12,197 nucleotides of DNA from Pseudomonadota bacterium (lineage in GTDB: Bacteria > Pseudomonadota > Gammaproteobacteria > Steroidobacterales > Steroidobacteraceae): assembly GCA_021815905.1 (NCBI GenBank), contig JAKAZP010000033.1, positions 1 to 12,197 on the forward strand, given 5' to 3'. Both the position numbers and the translations under genes were made by a program. Positions 1 to 7,403 of this stretch are shown here, piece after piece (positions within the stretch are counted from its first letter, which is position 1; the number at the start of each line of letters is the position of its first letter). Below the pieces are notes generated by a model that saw only the letters and a list, made by a program, of their open reading frames with translations, did not search any database and had not been told where the DNA came from.

Positions 1-1915
1 CGCGCACGAAGCGGCGCGCGCGCTGCGCACGCAGTATCCCGCCGATCGGGACGTTCTCTACGTGCTCGCCGTCAGCCTGCGCTGCCTCGACCGCGTTCCG
101 GAAGCGCTCGAGGTGCTGCAAGAGCTCGAGCAGCGGCACCCGGGCTTCGGCAGGGCGTTCGAGGAGCGCGGGTACTGCCACGTCGCCCGCCGCGAGGCGG
201 GTCCGGCGATCACCGCCTTCACGAAGTGCGTGATGCTGAATTCCTGGCTCCCCGGGCCATTGCAGGCCTTGAACGGGTTGTATCGGATGCTCGGCCGGGC
301 GGAGGAGGCCGAAGCGGCCGCAGAGCACCTGGCGAACATCGAGCAGCTTCCGCAGGAGATCAGGATCGCGCACAGCCTGATCGCCGACGGCGACATGGAC
401 ATCGCCGAGCGATGGCTGCGCCGCTACCTTTCGAGCCACGGCGATGACGTCGAGGGCATGATCCTGCTCGCCCGTATCGCGATGATGCGGGATGTGCCTT
501 ACGAGGCCGAAATTCTGCTCGAGAACGTGCTCCGGATCGCGCCCGATCACCACGCGGCGCGTTACGAATACGCCGTCTCACTGATCAGGCAGCTCAAGCA
601 TGTCCGCGCGCGGGAGGAGCTCGAGAAGCTGCTCTCGATCGATGCCGGCAATCGCGACTTGCGCCTGGCGCATGCCGACGCATGCGGGCGCCTCGGAGAC
701 CATGCGCGGGCGTTGACCGTGTACCAGGAGTTGCTGCGCGAAACGCCCGAGGACGCGAAGCTGCACCTGAACGCTGGCTTCGCGCTCAAGACTCTCGGCC
801 GCACGGCCGAGGCGATCGCATCCTGGCGCGCGGCCGCGGCGCTGCGCCCGACCTTCGGCATCGCGTATTGGAACCTCGCGAATCTCAAGACATACTTGTT
901 CGAGGACATCGAGCTCGAGCGGATGATCCGCTACGAGGCAGACGCCGGAACGAGCGTCGTGGACCGCTACCATCTCGACTTCGCGCTCGGCAAGGCGCTC
1001 GAGGACCGGGGCGACTACGAGAGTTCCTTCAGGTACTACGAGCAAGGCAATGCGCTGAAGAAGCGGGAATCCCGCTACCGTCCCGAGCTCTTCGAGGAGC
1101 AGGCGCGGCTGCAGGCCGGCACCTGCACGGCGGAGTTCTTCGCGGCGCGCCGGGGCTGGGGATGTCCGGATGCGGCTCCGATTTTCATCGTGGGGATGCC
1201 CCGTTCCGGCTCGACGCTGATCGAGCAGATTCTCGCCTCGCACTCTCAGGTCGACGGCACGATGGAGCTGGCGAACATCCTGCACCTCGTGAGCGATCTG
1301 CAGTGCCGCCCGCGGCCGGGCGCCGGTCCGGGCTATCCCGGCGTGCTCGCGATGCTCACCCGGGAGGAGTGCGCGCGATTGGGGGAAGCGTACATCCGGG
1401 ACACGCTGGTATACCGTCATGGCAAGCCGTTCTTCGTCGACAAATGGCCGGGCAACTTCCGGGACCTCGGACTCATTCACCTCATTCTGCCGAACGCCCG
1501 GATCATCGACGCGCGCAGAGAGCCCATGGCCTGCTGCTTCGGCAATTTCAAACAGCTCTTCACCGTCGGGGGACCACAGTTCATCTACAGCTTCGAGGAC
1601 ATCGCCCGGCACTACTGCGCGTATGTGCGCCTGATGCGGCACTGGGACGCCGTTCTGCCCGGGAACATACTGCGGGTCCGGCACGAGGATCTGGTGACGG
1701 AGTTCCCGGGGACCGTACAGCGCATCTTCCGGTTCTGCGGGCTCGAGCCGGAGCCCGCGTGCTACGAGTTTTACAGGACGGAACGCGCCGTCCACACCGC
1801 TATCTCCGAGCAGGTTCGTCAGCCGATCAGTCGCGCGGGGCTCGACCAGTGGCGCCACTTCGAAAGGTGGTTGGAGCCCTTGAAGGAAGCTCTCGACCGG
1901 GCGAGCGAATCCTGA
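1..1915 (+). CDS. TPR-repeat sulfotransferase family protein (5'-partial)
   Basis: The reading frame is open from base 2, so the gene starts upstream; the GTG at 62 is only an internal codon, because the translation before it (AHEAARALRTQYPADRD) already looks like a TPR helix. Roughly the first 300 visible residues are helical TPR repeats rich in Ala, Leu and Glu (for example the repeats around 700-890), normally a protein-protein interaction scaffold. From about 1178 a Sulfotransferase_3-type domain begins with PIFIVGMPRSGST, the P-loop-like 5'-phosphosulfate site for the PAPS donor. VDKWPGNF (about 1436-1459) and ARIIDARREP (1496-1525) follow, then the family's C-terminal pattern VRQPISRAGLDQWRHFERWLEPL. 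The expected role is sulfate transfer from PAPS to an unknown acceptor. The Ser usually found in the 3'-phosphate-binding motif is Gly here (codon 1541-1543). Family assignment is firm; substrate and activity are unknown. Confidence 0.88.
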   Translation, partial: AHEAARALRTQYPADRDVLYVLAVSLRCLDRVPEALEVLQELEQRHPGFGRAFEERGYCHVARREAGPAITAFTKCVMLNSWLPGPLQALNGLYRMLGRAEEAEAAAEHLANIEQLPQEIRIAHSLIADGDMDIAERWLRRYLSSHGDDVEGMILLARIAMMRDVPYEAEILLENVLRIAPDHHAARYEYAVSLIRQLKHVRAREELEKLLSIDAGNRDLRLAHADACGRLGDHARALTVYQELLRETPEDAKLHLNAGFALKTLGRTAEAIASWRAAAALRPTFGIAYWNLANLKTYLFEDIELERMIRYEADAGTSVVDRYHLDFALGKALEDRGDYESSFRYYEQGNALKKRESRYRPELFEEQARLQAGTCTAEFFAARRGWGCPDAAPIFIVGMPRSGSTLIEQILASHSQVDGTMELANILHLVSDLQCRPRPGAGPGYPGVLAMLTREECARLGEAYIRDTLVYRHGKPFFVDKWPGNFRDLGLIHLILPNARIIDARREPMACCFGNFKQLFTVGGPQFIYSFEDIARHYCAYVRLMRHWDAVLPGNILRVRHEDLVTEFPGTVQRIFRFCGLEPEPACYEFYRTERAVHTAISEQVRQPISRAGLDQWRHFERWLEPLKEALDRASES

Positions 1916-2102
1916 TCCCGCACGTCGGCCACCGACCCCGACCGGCTTTCGGCTCAGGCTACGGTCACCCCATTGCCGGCCCCGCACGGAGATCACCCCT
2001 TGACGAGCAATCACTCGGGCGCGGAGCCCGCGTGCGCTATGCTTCGGGTCCGGCGCGGCGCACGCGCGGCGCCGTTCCCCACGGATCCGCGAGGTGAGAA
2101 TG
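1916..2102 (+). other. Intergenic region and zwf leader with GC hairpins
   Basis: This 187-base gap separates the sulfotransferase gene from zwf on the same strand. It holds a 5-bp hairpin CGGGC-loop-GCCCG (2016-2030). A stronger hairpin follows: CGGCGC (2051-2056) pairs with GCGCCG (2069-2074), with a further 3-bp inner stem and a 4-base loop, ending about 17 bases before the zwf ribosome-binding site. A TTGACG (2000-2005) resembles a -35 box, but no good -10 lies 16-18 bases on. TATGCT (2038-2043) resembles a -10 without a matching -35. No U-rich terminator is visible after the sulfotransferase stop. No gene is seen here. Confidence 0.4.
2091..2097 (+). promoter_or_regulatory. Shine-Dalgarno site of zwf
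   Basis: GAGGTGA matches the 16S 3'-end complement well and sits at normal distance from the ATG codons at 2100 and 2103. It also rules out the in-frame GTG at 2094 as the start, because that codon is inside the site. Confidence 0.65.
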
Positions 2103-3479
2103 ATGAGCGAGCCGCGCAGCGATGCACTCGTGTTCTTTGGCGCCACCGGCGACCTCGCCTACAAGAAGATCTTCCCTTCGCTGCAGGCGATGGTGCGGCG
2201 CGGCACGCTCGACATCCCCGTGATCGGAGTCGCCCACAACGGCTGGACGCTCGAGCAGCTCAAGGCGCGCGCCCGGGACAGCCTCGAGCATCACGGAGGC
2301 GTCGACGCCGGCGCATGCGAGAAGCTGTGCGGCCTGCTGCGCTACGTGGATGGCGATTATGCCGACCGGCACACCTTCACCGAGCTCAAGGCGCAGCTCG
2401 GCGAAGCGTCCCGTCCGGCTCACTATCTCGCGATTCCGCCGGTGCTCTTCGGCAACGTGGTCGAGCAGCTCGCCGCCTCCGGCTGCGCGACCGAGGGATC
2501 GCGGGTCATCGTCGAGAAGCCATTCGGTCGCGACCTCGAGTCGGCGCGCGCGTTGAATCGCATTCTGCTGCGGACGTTCGATGAAGAGCGGGTCTTCCGC
2601 ATCGATCACTACCTCGGCAAGGGCCCCGTGCACAACATGCTGTTCTTCCGCTTCACCAACGCGCTGAACGAGTCGCTCTGGAGCCGGCAGCATCTCGAGA
2701 GCGTGCAGATAACGATGGCCGAGGACTTCGGGGTGCAGGGCCGGGGCGCCTTCTACGATCAGACCGGCGCGATCCGCGACGTCATCCAGAATCACCTGTT
2801 CCAGGTGCTCTGCAACCTCGCGATGGAGCCGCCCGCGCGCACCGACGCCGAGTCGGTGCGCGACGAGAAGGTGAAGGTGCTGAAGTCGGTACGCACGCTT
2901 TCGGCCGCGGACGTGGTGCGGGGACAGTTTCGCGGTTATCGCGAGGAGCCCGGAGTTGCCCCTGATTCCCAGGTCGAGACTTTCGCGGCCGTGCGTCTGT
3001 ACATCGACAGCTGGCGCTGGCAGGGCGTGCCGTTTTACATCCGCGCGGGCAAGTCACTGCGCCTCACCTGCACGGAGGTGCTGGCGCGCATGCGCCGGCC
3101 GCCGGCGATCTTCCACCGCGATCCGCGCCCGAATCACCTTCGCTTCAGGATCAGTCCCGACAACGAGATCGCGATCGGCATCAACGTGATGGATCCCGAG
3201 GAGACGGGCGCCGGCGACGCCGTCGAGCTGCTCGCCAGCCGACACGCGGGCGCCAACGATCGCGACGCCTACGAGCGGGTACTGACCGATGCGATCAACG
3301 GGGATCGGCAGCTTTTTGCGCGCGAGGACTACGTCGAGGAGGCCTGGCGCATCGTCGATCCGATCCTCAGGTCCCCGCCGCCGGTTCAGCCGTACGAACC
3401 GCGAAGCTGGGGGCCGGCGGAGGCGGAGCGTCTCGCGCCCGAGGGCGGTTGGGGGAACCCCGTGCTGACGGCGCTTTGA
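2103..3479 (+). CDS. zwf: Glucose-6-phosphate 1-dehydrogenase
   Basis: Oxidises glucose-6-phosphate to 6-phosphogluconolactone with NADP+ (or NAD+), the entry step of the oxidative pentose phosphate and Entner-Doudoroff routes, in the cytosol. The 458-residue product has the nucleotide-binding GATGDLA (13-19) in the N-terminal Rossmann domain, VIVEKPFG (135-142), the substrate site RIDHYLGK (166-173), QNH with the expected catalytic His231, and YIRAGKSL (312-319). It ends in the usual WRIVDPIL...WGP block. It is about 30 residues shorter than the common 490, with the loss spread out rather than from truncation. The residue after RIDHYLGK is Gly; Glu is usual in enzymes I know. ATG 2103 is chosen because GAGGTGA at 2091-2097 is best spaced for it; ATG 2100 is equally in frame. 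No pgl, edd or gnd gene is adjacent; the next gene converges on it. Confidence 0.96.
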   Translation: MSEPRSDALVFFGATGDLAYKKIFPSLQAMVRRGTLDIPVIGVAHNGWTLEQLKARARDSLEHHGGVDAGACEKLCGLLRYVDGDYADRHTFTELKAQLGEASRPAHYLAIPPVLFGNVVEQLAASGCATEGSRVIVEKPFGRDLESARALNRILLRTFDEERVFRIDHYLGKGPVHNMLFFRFTNALNESLWSRQHLESVQITMAEDFGVQGRGAFYDQTGAIRDVIQNHLFQVLCNLAMEPPARTDAESVRDEKVKVLKSVRTLSAADVVRGQFRGYREEPGVAPDSQVETFAAVRLYIDSWRWQGVPFYIRAGKSLRLTCTEVLARMRRPPAIFHRDPRPNHLRFRISPDNEIAIGINVMDPEETGAGDAVELLASRHAGANDRDAYERVLTDAINGDRQLFAREDYVEEAWRIVDPILRSPPPVQPYEPRSWGPAEAERLAPEGGWGNPVLTAL

Positions 3480-3498
3480 CGTGGGCCGCGAGTCGAGA

Positions 3499-3523
3499 CG
3501 CCGCCGCGCTGCTGCGGGCGGCG
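3499..3523 (+). terminator. GC-rich hairpin just after zwf (weak terminator candidate)
   Basis: CGCCGCC (3499-3505) pairs perfectly with GGCGGCG (3517-3523) around an 11-base loop, starting 20 bases after the zwf stop. No T-run follows, so it is not a textbook intrinsic terminator; it may only stabilise the mRNA end or work with Rho. Confidence 0.25.
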
Positions 3524-3555
3524 CTTCGGGACCGGTGATGGACTGGGATGGATAT

Positions 3556-3691
3556 CCGGATCGAGCGCCAAAAGTTTGATGCAGGCACAGGATGTGCCCT
3601 CCGCCGCAGGCGGAGAGGCGGTGAGCAAAAACCACGCTTTTTGCTCACCGACGCGCTGGGCCGGGCAGGACGCCCGGATCCAGCGCCAAAA
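3556..3691. repeat. Hairpin-cluster repeat unit bounded by an 18-base direct repeat
   Basis: CCGGATCGAGCGCCAAAA (3556-3573) recurs as CCGGATCCAGCGCCAAAA (3674-3691), 17 of 18 bases identical, ending one base before the protease stop codon. Between the copies lie four perfect stem-loops: GGCACA/TGTGCC with loop GGA (3584-3598); TCCGCC/GGCGGA with loop GCA (3600-3614); a 13-bp stem with a 6-base loop (3619-3650); and CCGGGC/GCCCGG with a 5-base loop (3661-3677). The last is nested inside GCGCTGG (3653-3659) pairing with CCAGCGC (3680-3686). Short palindromes around a CCTG or CAGG core are typical of REP-like dispersed repeats of proteobacteria; membership in such a family is inference. Its place between two convergent genes suits transcript-end protection or termination in both directions. 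Confidence 0.6.
3619..3650. terminator. Perfect 13-bp hairpin between convergent genes, possible bidirectional terminator
   Basis: CGGTGAGCAAAAA (3619-3631) and TTTTTGCTCACCG (3638-3650) are exact reverse complements around the loop CCACGC. It lies between the ends of zwf and the metalloprotease gene. The A/T run is inside the stem instead of after it, so it departs from a classical intrinsic terminator, and termination is only a candidate role. Confidence 0.4.
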
Positions 3692-3692
3692 A

Positions 3693-6098
3693 CTAGAACG
3701 GCATGCCGGGCGGAATGACGGGCGTCATGTGAGCGAGCTGGGACTCGAACAGCGGTTTGTCGGTCAGCACGTGAGCCACGCTGCGCTTCCAGGCGGCATC
3801 GGCGCCGTTGCCGCTTGCCGCGGCAAACTCGTCGGCGACGCCCAGCACGCGGTCGCTGACGAGAGCGGCGACGTCGGGTGAGGTCCTCGGATCGAGGGCG
3901 GTGCGCTCGAGCGTCATCAGCGTGCGGTATGCGATTCTTCGGGTCACCGCATCGTGCTCCGCCCCGGCCGTGGCGGCGAGCAGCCGATCGAGCAGGTCCT
4001 CGAGCCCGGGAAGGGACGGGTCGGCAACGTGCTGCTCGTAGACCCGTGTGAGGCGCGAGGGGTTTAGCAAGGCGTTGAGCGTGACCTGTGCCCCGACGTC
4101 GGCGGCGACCAGCGGATCGAAGACCGCGCCTCCGGCGTTGGCGAGGACCTCGCGGTCGAATTGCGGGTTGTCCACCCCGTGAATGCCATAGCACAGCTCA
4201 TAGAGCAGGGGCTTCGGCACGGTGAGCTCGGGCTCCGAGAGCGTCTCGAGGAGCGCCGCGATCGCGGCGTTCTGCTCGGCGGCGGGCACCGGCGCGGCCG
4301 TGGCATGCGCATGGTCCTTGATCGCATAGTCATAATCCACGCCTCCGACCGTTTTCGCGGCGGCAACGACCTCATATCGTTGCAGCAGCCAGATCGGCAC
4401 GAAGTCGCGACGCAGATCCGCGAGCGGCTCGTCGGGCGTGAGCGCCTCGGGCCCGAAGTCCGCGAGCGCCACCCGGCGCACCTTCATCATGTGAGTGAGC
4501 GCGGCGACCGGATCCGGACCGTCGTCCCACATGCTCGCCCAGGGAGTGGGTGAGCCGGGCGAGCGGCTGTCGATGTCGGTGATGTAGCGCGCGCCCGAGG
4601 CGACCATGGCATCGGCCTTGGCGCTCGCATATCTCGCAGGGTTGACTCCCGGGGGCGGCTCGCCATAGAGCCAGCTGACGGTGAACATGTCCCAGCTGCC
4701 GAGGCCGCCGGCATAGGCGTGCGCGAGGTCGATCTTGCCGTTCTCGAGCAGAATGCGCGGTCCTGGATAGTCCATCACCGAGGCGCGCCCCTGGGTGCTC
4801 GCGGCGAAATTGTGGCTGAAGCCGAGCGTATGCCCGACCTCGTGCGCGGCGAGCTGACTCAGGCGCGAGAGCGTCACCCGCACTGGATCGTTCGGACCGC
4901 CGGTGTTGTCCTCCTTCGTCCCCACCAGGGCCTGGAAAATGTGCATGTCCTGCCTGGCGCGCAGCGAGCCGAGAACGACCACGCCGCGAACGATCTCCCC
5001 GGTCCGGGGATCGACCACCCGCTGCCCGTACGACCAGCCGCGCGTCAGTCGGTCGTCCCAGAGCACGACGTTGTAGCGCACGTCGAGCGGGTTCGCGCCC
5101 TTCGGCAGCACCCTGACCTGGAACGCGTCGATGAATCCGGCGGCGTCGAACGCCTTGGTCCAGTAACGCACACCCCGCAGCAGCGCGGCGCGGATCGGCT
5201 CGGGAGCCGCGCTGTCGACGTAGTAGACGATCGGCTTCTTCACGCGCGAGGGTGCGGCGCCCGGGTGGATCTTCTGCAGGCGAAAGCGCGTGACGAGCTC
5301 GCGGAACACGTGGCCGCTGAGCGGCGCGTCGTAATCGTACACCCCGATCGGCTCCCCGCCCGCGCGGATGTCGTATGCCCGCGGCCGGTACCCGGGCGGC
5401 GGCAGCCTGATGAGCGAGTGATGCACGACGAAGCTCACCTCATCCCTGTCGGGCGCGATCTCGCGAATCTCTTTCCCCGGGCTCGGCGAGGCGAAGGTCT
5501 CGACCGAGGCGAAGTCGATGTTGTCGGGAAAGACCTCGATGTGGCGCAGCTCCGGTGCGCTGAGGGCGGGCACCAGGGCGAAGCGCCTGCCACCGCCCTT
5601 GTCGAGCTGCGCGGCGAGATGCATGGCGTCCCGCGTGAGAAACGGCGCGATGTCGATGACCACCGCGCCGTCGGCGAGCCGGCTGATCGGCGTCGTCATC
5701 CAGGCGACGTCGAAAGCGAAGCTGTGAGCGACGCCGCGCCGCTCCGCCGGGGTGCCGCCGGTCGCGCGAAAGCGCGGATTCTCGAATACCACCGCGACCC
5801 GGGTGCCGAAGCGGCGAAAGGCGAGCAGCTGCGTGCGCCCGAGGAGTCCGCGGTCGAGCGTGATTTCGGGCGACCCGAGGCCGGTCTGCAGGGAGGTCGC
5901 GTAGAGATAACGCCCGTAGACGCCATCGCGAGCCGGCGGCGGGAGCGTGAGCAGAATGCGTCCCCGCGCCTCGTCCACGTGCACCGGCAGCAGCGCTCCC
6001 TGGCGGCCGGGCTGAGCGTGCGCCGCCGCGGCGAGCAGCACCGCACCGGCAAATGCCATCATGGCGAGCGCCTTCGCGGCGATTGCCCCTTTCTTCAT
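3693..6098 (-). CDS. Secreted zinc metalloprotease, DUF5117/DUF4953 type
   Basis: An 801-residue precursor with a clear signal peptide (basic MKK, hydrophobic core, predicted cleavage after AHA at about residue 28), so the product is exported to the periplasm or beyond. Residues about 35-140 match the N-terminal domain style of this family (LYATSLQTGLGS, LDRG, FRRFG, FENPRFRA). The catalytic region carries HEVGHTLGFSH (419-429), the metzincin HExxHxxGxxH motif: His419, His423 and His429 bind zinc and Glu420 is the catalytic base. SVMDYPGP follows with a Met-turn candidate at Met442. The C-terminal 350 residues are a helical region of the DUF4953 kind. The ATG at 6096-6098 has GGGGAGA (6107-6113) 8 bases upstream. 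It sits 162 bases after cyoD on the same strand and runs into the hairpin cluster. Such proteins are typical of soil and environmental bacteria; the substrate is unknown. Confidence 0.88.
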   Translation of the reverse strand: MKKGAIAAKALAMMAFAGAVLLAAAAHAQPGRQGALLPVHVDEARGRILLTLPPPARDGVYGRYLYATSLQTGLGSPEITLDRGLLGRTQLLAFRRFGTRVAVVFENPRFRATGGTPAERRGVAHSFAFDVAWMTTPISRLADGAVVIDIAPFLTRDAMHLAAQLDKGGGRRFALVPALSAPELRHIEVFPDNIDFASVETFASPSPGKEIREIAPDRDEVSFVVHHSLIRLPPPGYRPRAYDIRAGGEPIGVYDYDAPLSGHVFRELVTRFRLQKIHPGAAPSRVKKPIVYYVDSAAPEPIRAALLRGVRYWTKAFDAAGFIDAFQVRVLPKGANPLDVRYNVVLWDDRLTRGWSYGQRVVDPRTGEIVRGVVVLGSLRARQDMHIFQALVGTKEDNTGGPNDPVRVTLSRLSQLAAHEVGHTLGFSHNFAASTQGRASVMDYPGPRILLENGKIDLAHAYAGGLGSWDMFTVSWLYGEPPPGVNPARYASAKADAMVASGARYITDIDSRSPGSPTPWASMWDDGPDPVAALTHMMKVRRVALADFGPEALTPDEPLADLRRDFVPIWLLQRYEVVAAAKTVGGVDYDYAIKDHAHATAAPVPAAEQNAAIAALLETLSEPELTVPKPLLYELCYGIHGVDNPQFDREVLANAGGAVFDPLVAADVGAQVTLNALLNPSRLTRVYEQHVADPSLPGLEDLLDRLLAATAGAEHDAVTRRIAYRTLMTLERTALDPRTSPDVAALVSDRVLGVADEFAAASGNGADAAWKRSVAHVLTDKPLFESQLAHMTPVIPPGMPF

Positions 6099-6228
6099 GT
6101 CGAAGATCTCCCCGTGCGCCGCAGACCGGAGGCGAATCCGGTTACGTCAGAGTCTCGTTGGACTTCGTTGTGCCATTCCGATCGCCCGGGCGGCCGGCCG
6201 CGCCGCAATCCGGGAAGTCGCACGGCCA

Positions 6229-6257
6229 ACTATACGCGCCCGCAATGCGCCTGGGAA
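6229..6257 (-). promoter_or_regulatory. Candidate sigma-70 promoter of the metalloprotease gene
   Basis: Reading leftward, TTCCCA (6257-6252; 4 of 6 to TTGACA) is followed after exactly 17 bases by TATAGT (6234-6229; 5 of 6 to TATAAT). Transcription would begin near 6222 and leave a leader of about 125 bases with a small ACCGGA/TCCGGT hairpin (6125-6142). It starts immediately after the cyoD stop, so it would uncouple the protease from the cyo operon. The match is by eye only. Confidence 0.4.
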
Positions 6258-6260
6258 TCC

Positions 6261-6725
6261 TCAGCGGCGCATCTTCAGGAGCTCGAGCGCCGGCATCATG
6301 TTGTGATCGAGGTTGTACATGACCCAGATCGTGCCGAACACGATGAGACACACGATCAGAAAGCCGAAGGCGAGCGCGAGCACGTTGTTGGTGTTGTCGG
6401 GGGCGGTGGTGAGATGCAGGAAGAACACCAGATGCACCCCGACCTGCGCCAGCCCGAGCGCCACGATCGCCATGACGATGCCCGGGGGGTAGATGGCGCT
6501 CGTGCCGACCGACAGGAACGCCGCGGCGGTGAGGACCGCCGCGAGCCCGAGGCCGAGCAGATAGCCGCGCAGCTCCGCGCGCAGCGTGGCGCCGGAGGGA
6601 TGCGACGGCGGGGCGCCTTCGACGCGGTCCTCCCCCACCCGGGAGCCGGCATCGAACTCCTCTTCCCCGGCGGGGACGGCGATCCGTGGGCCGTCCGCGC
6701 CGGAGCCGTGCGGATCGGAGCTCAT
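6261..6725 (-). CDS. cyoD: Cytochrome bo3 ubiquinol oxidase subunit IV
   Basis: Small membrane subunit of the bo3-type quinol oxidase, thought to help assembly of the haem-copper centre in subunit I. The 154-residue product has a hydrophilic, Asp/Glu/Gly-rich N-terminus of about 45 residues. Three membrane helices follow (about 53-72, 80-103 and 114-137) with the family's QVGVHLVFFLHL in helix 2 and DHNMMP near the end. The E. coli protein is about 109 residues, so the N-terminal extension is unusual. ATG at 6723-6725 overlaps the cyoC stop by four bases (ATGA), which supports this start and translational coupling; the frame stays open upstream into cyoC, but that part is out of frame with cyoC and is not real. 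It is the last cyo gene here; no cyoE follows. Confidence 0.93.
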   Translation of the reverse strand: MSSDPHGSGADGPRIAVPAGEEEFDAGSRVGEDRVEGAPPSHPSGATLRAELRGYLLGLGLAAVLTAAAFLSVGTSAIYPPGIVMAIVALGLAQVGVHLVFFLHLTTAPDNTNNVLALAFGFLIVCLIVFGTIWVMYNLDHNMMPALELLKMRR

Positions 6726-7396
6726 TTCCGCAGCACTCCGATGATGTAGACCCCGCTGAAGATGCCGATCCAGATGATGTCGAGGGCATGCCAGAAGAGC
6801 GAAAAGCACAGATACCGGTGGCGGATGTTCTCCCGGAATCCCTTCGCGCGGAACTGGGCCATCATGGTTCCGAGCCACAGCAGCCCGCAGGTGACGTGCA
6901 CGCCGTGGCATCCCACCAGCGTGAAGAAGGCCGTGAGGAAAGCGCTGCGGGTCGGGCCGGCGCCGAGGGCAACGAAATGCGCGAACTCGTGAACCTCGAG
7001 CCCGATGAAGACGGCGCCGAGGAGGCCGGTCACCGTGAGGCAGAGCTCGGTCCAGAGCAGGCTGCGCATCGCGACGGCCATGCTTGCGAGCCCGCAGCTG
7101 AAGCTCGAGAGCAGCAGACACGCCGTCTCGATCTCCGTGGTGCGCAGGTCGAACAGCTGACGCGGACCCGGACCGCCGTTGCGCGAGTAGAACAGCACCG
7201 CGTAGGCGGAGAAGAACGAGGCGAACAGCACGACGTCGGAAAGAATGAACAGCCAGAAGCCGTAGCCGACCACGATGCGCTTCGGCGCGGGGCCGCCCGC
7301 GCCATGGCCGGTGAATTCGGGCGCTCCGGTCGAAGGCCCGTGGCCGATGTGGTAGGGGTCCCGTCCGGCGCGAAATTCGTTGGAGGGTGCGCTCAT
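6722..7396 (-). CDS. cyoC: Cytochrome bo3 ubiquinol oxidase subunit III
   Basis: A 224-residue integral membrane protein of the haem-copper oxidase subunit III family, which packs against subunit I. After a soluble, Gly/His/Pro-rich N-terminus of about 38 residues there are five predicted helices (about 42-68, 92-110, 115-138, 150-178 and 198-220). Typical motifs include GFWLFILSDVVLFASFF, the buried acidic LEVHEF (133-138), GCHGVHVTCGLLWL and FWHALDIIWI. ATG at 7394-7396 lies 7 bases after the cyoB stop and gives a normal family N-terminus; an upstream in-frame ATG would overlap cyoB by about 60 bases and add Arg-rich sequence unlike the family. The 3' end overlaps cyoD by four bases. Confidence 0.95.
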   Translation of the reverse strand: MSAPSNEFRAGRDPYHIGHGPSTGAPEFTGHGAGGPAPKRIVVGYGFWLFILSDVVLFASFFSAYAVLFYSRNGGPGPRQLFDLRTTEIETACLLLSSFSCGLASMAVAMRSLLWTELCLTVTGLLGAVFIGLEVHEFAHFVALGAGPTRSAFLTAFFTLVGCHGVHVTCGLLWLGTMMAQFRAKGFRENIRHRYLCFSLFWHALDIIWIGIFSGVYIIGVLRK

Positions 7397-7403
7397 TGCC
7401 GGC

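Noticed and set aside
62..64. GTG as the start of the sulfotransferase gene
   Set aside because: The frame is open from base 2 and the upstream residues continue the TPR pattern, so the gene is cut by the window edge.
2000..2005. TTGACG as the -35 box of a zwf promoter
   Set aside because: No acceptable -10 at 16-18 bases; the TATGCT at 2038 is 32 bases away.
2094..2096. GTG as the start of zwf
   Set aside because: It lies inside the GAGGTGA ribosome-binding site that serves the ATG codons just downstream.
578..2146. 522-codon open frame on the minus strand opposite the sulfotransferase gene and the start of zwf
   Set aside because: Crosses two well-supported genes, has no ribosome-binding site of note and no recognisable domain.
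3386..3628. Small minus-strand open frame over the end of zwf and the hairpin cluster
   Set aside because: Its sequence is made of the zwf antisense and the repeat itself; no family resemblance.
4719..6749. Very long open frame on the plus strand opposite the metalloprotease and cyoD
   Set aside because: High-GC codon bias leaves the antisense frame open; its translation is Arg/Glu/His-rich low-complexity sequence with no domain, while the minus strand encodes clear families.
6726..7121. N-terminal extension of cyoD in the same open frame
   Set aside because: It would lie wholly inside cyoC in another frame and encodes Arg/His-rich sequence; the ATGA overlap marks the true start.
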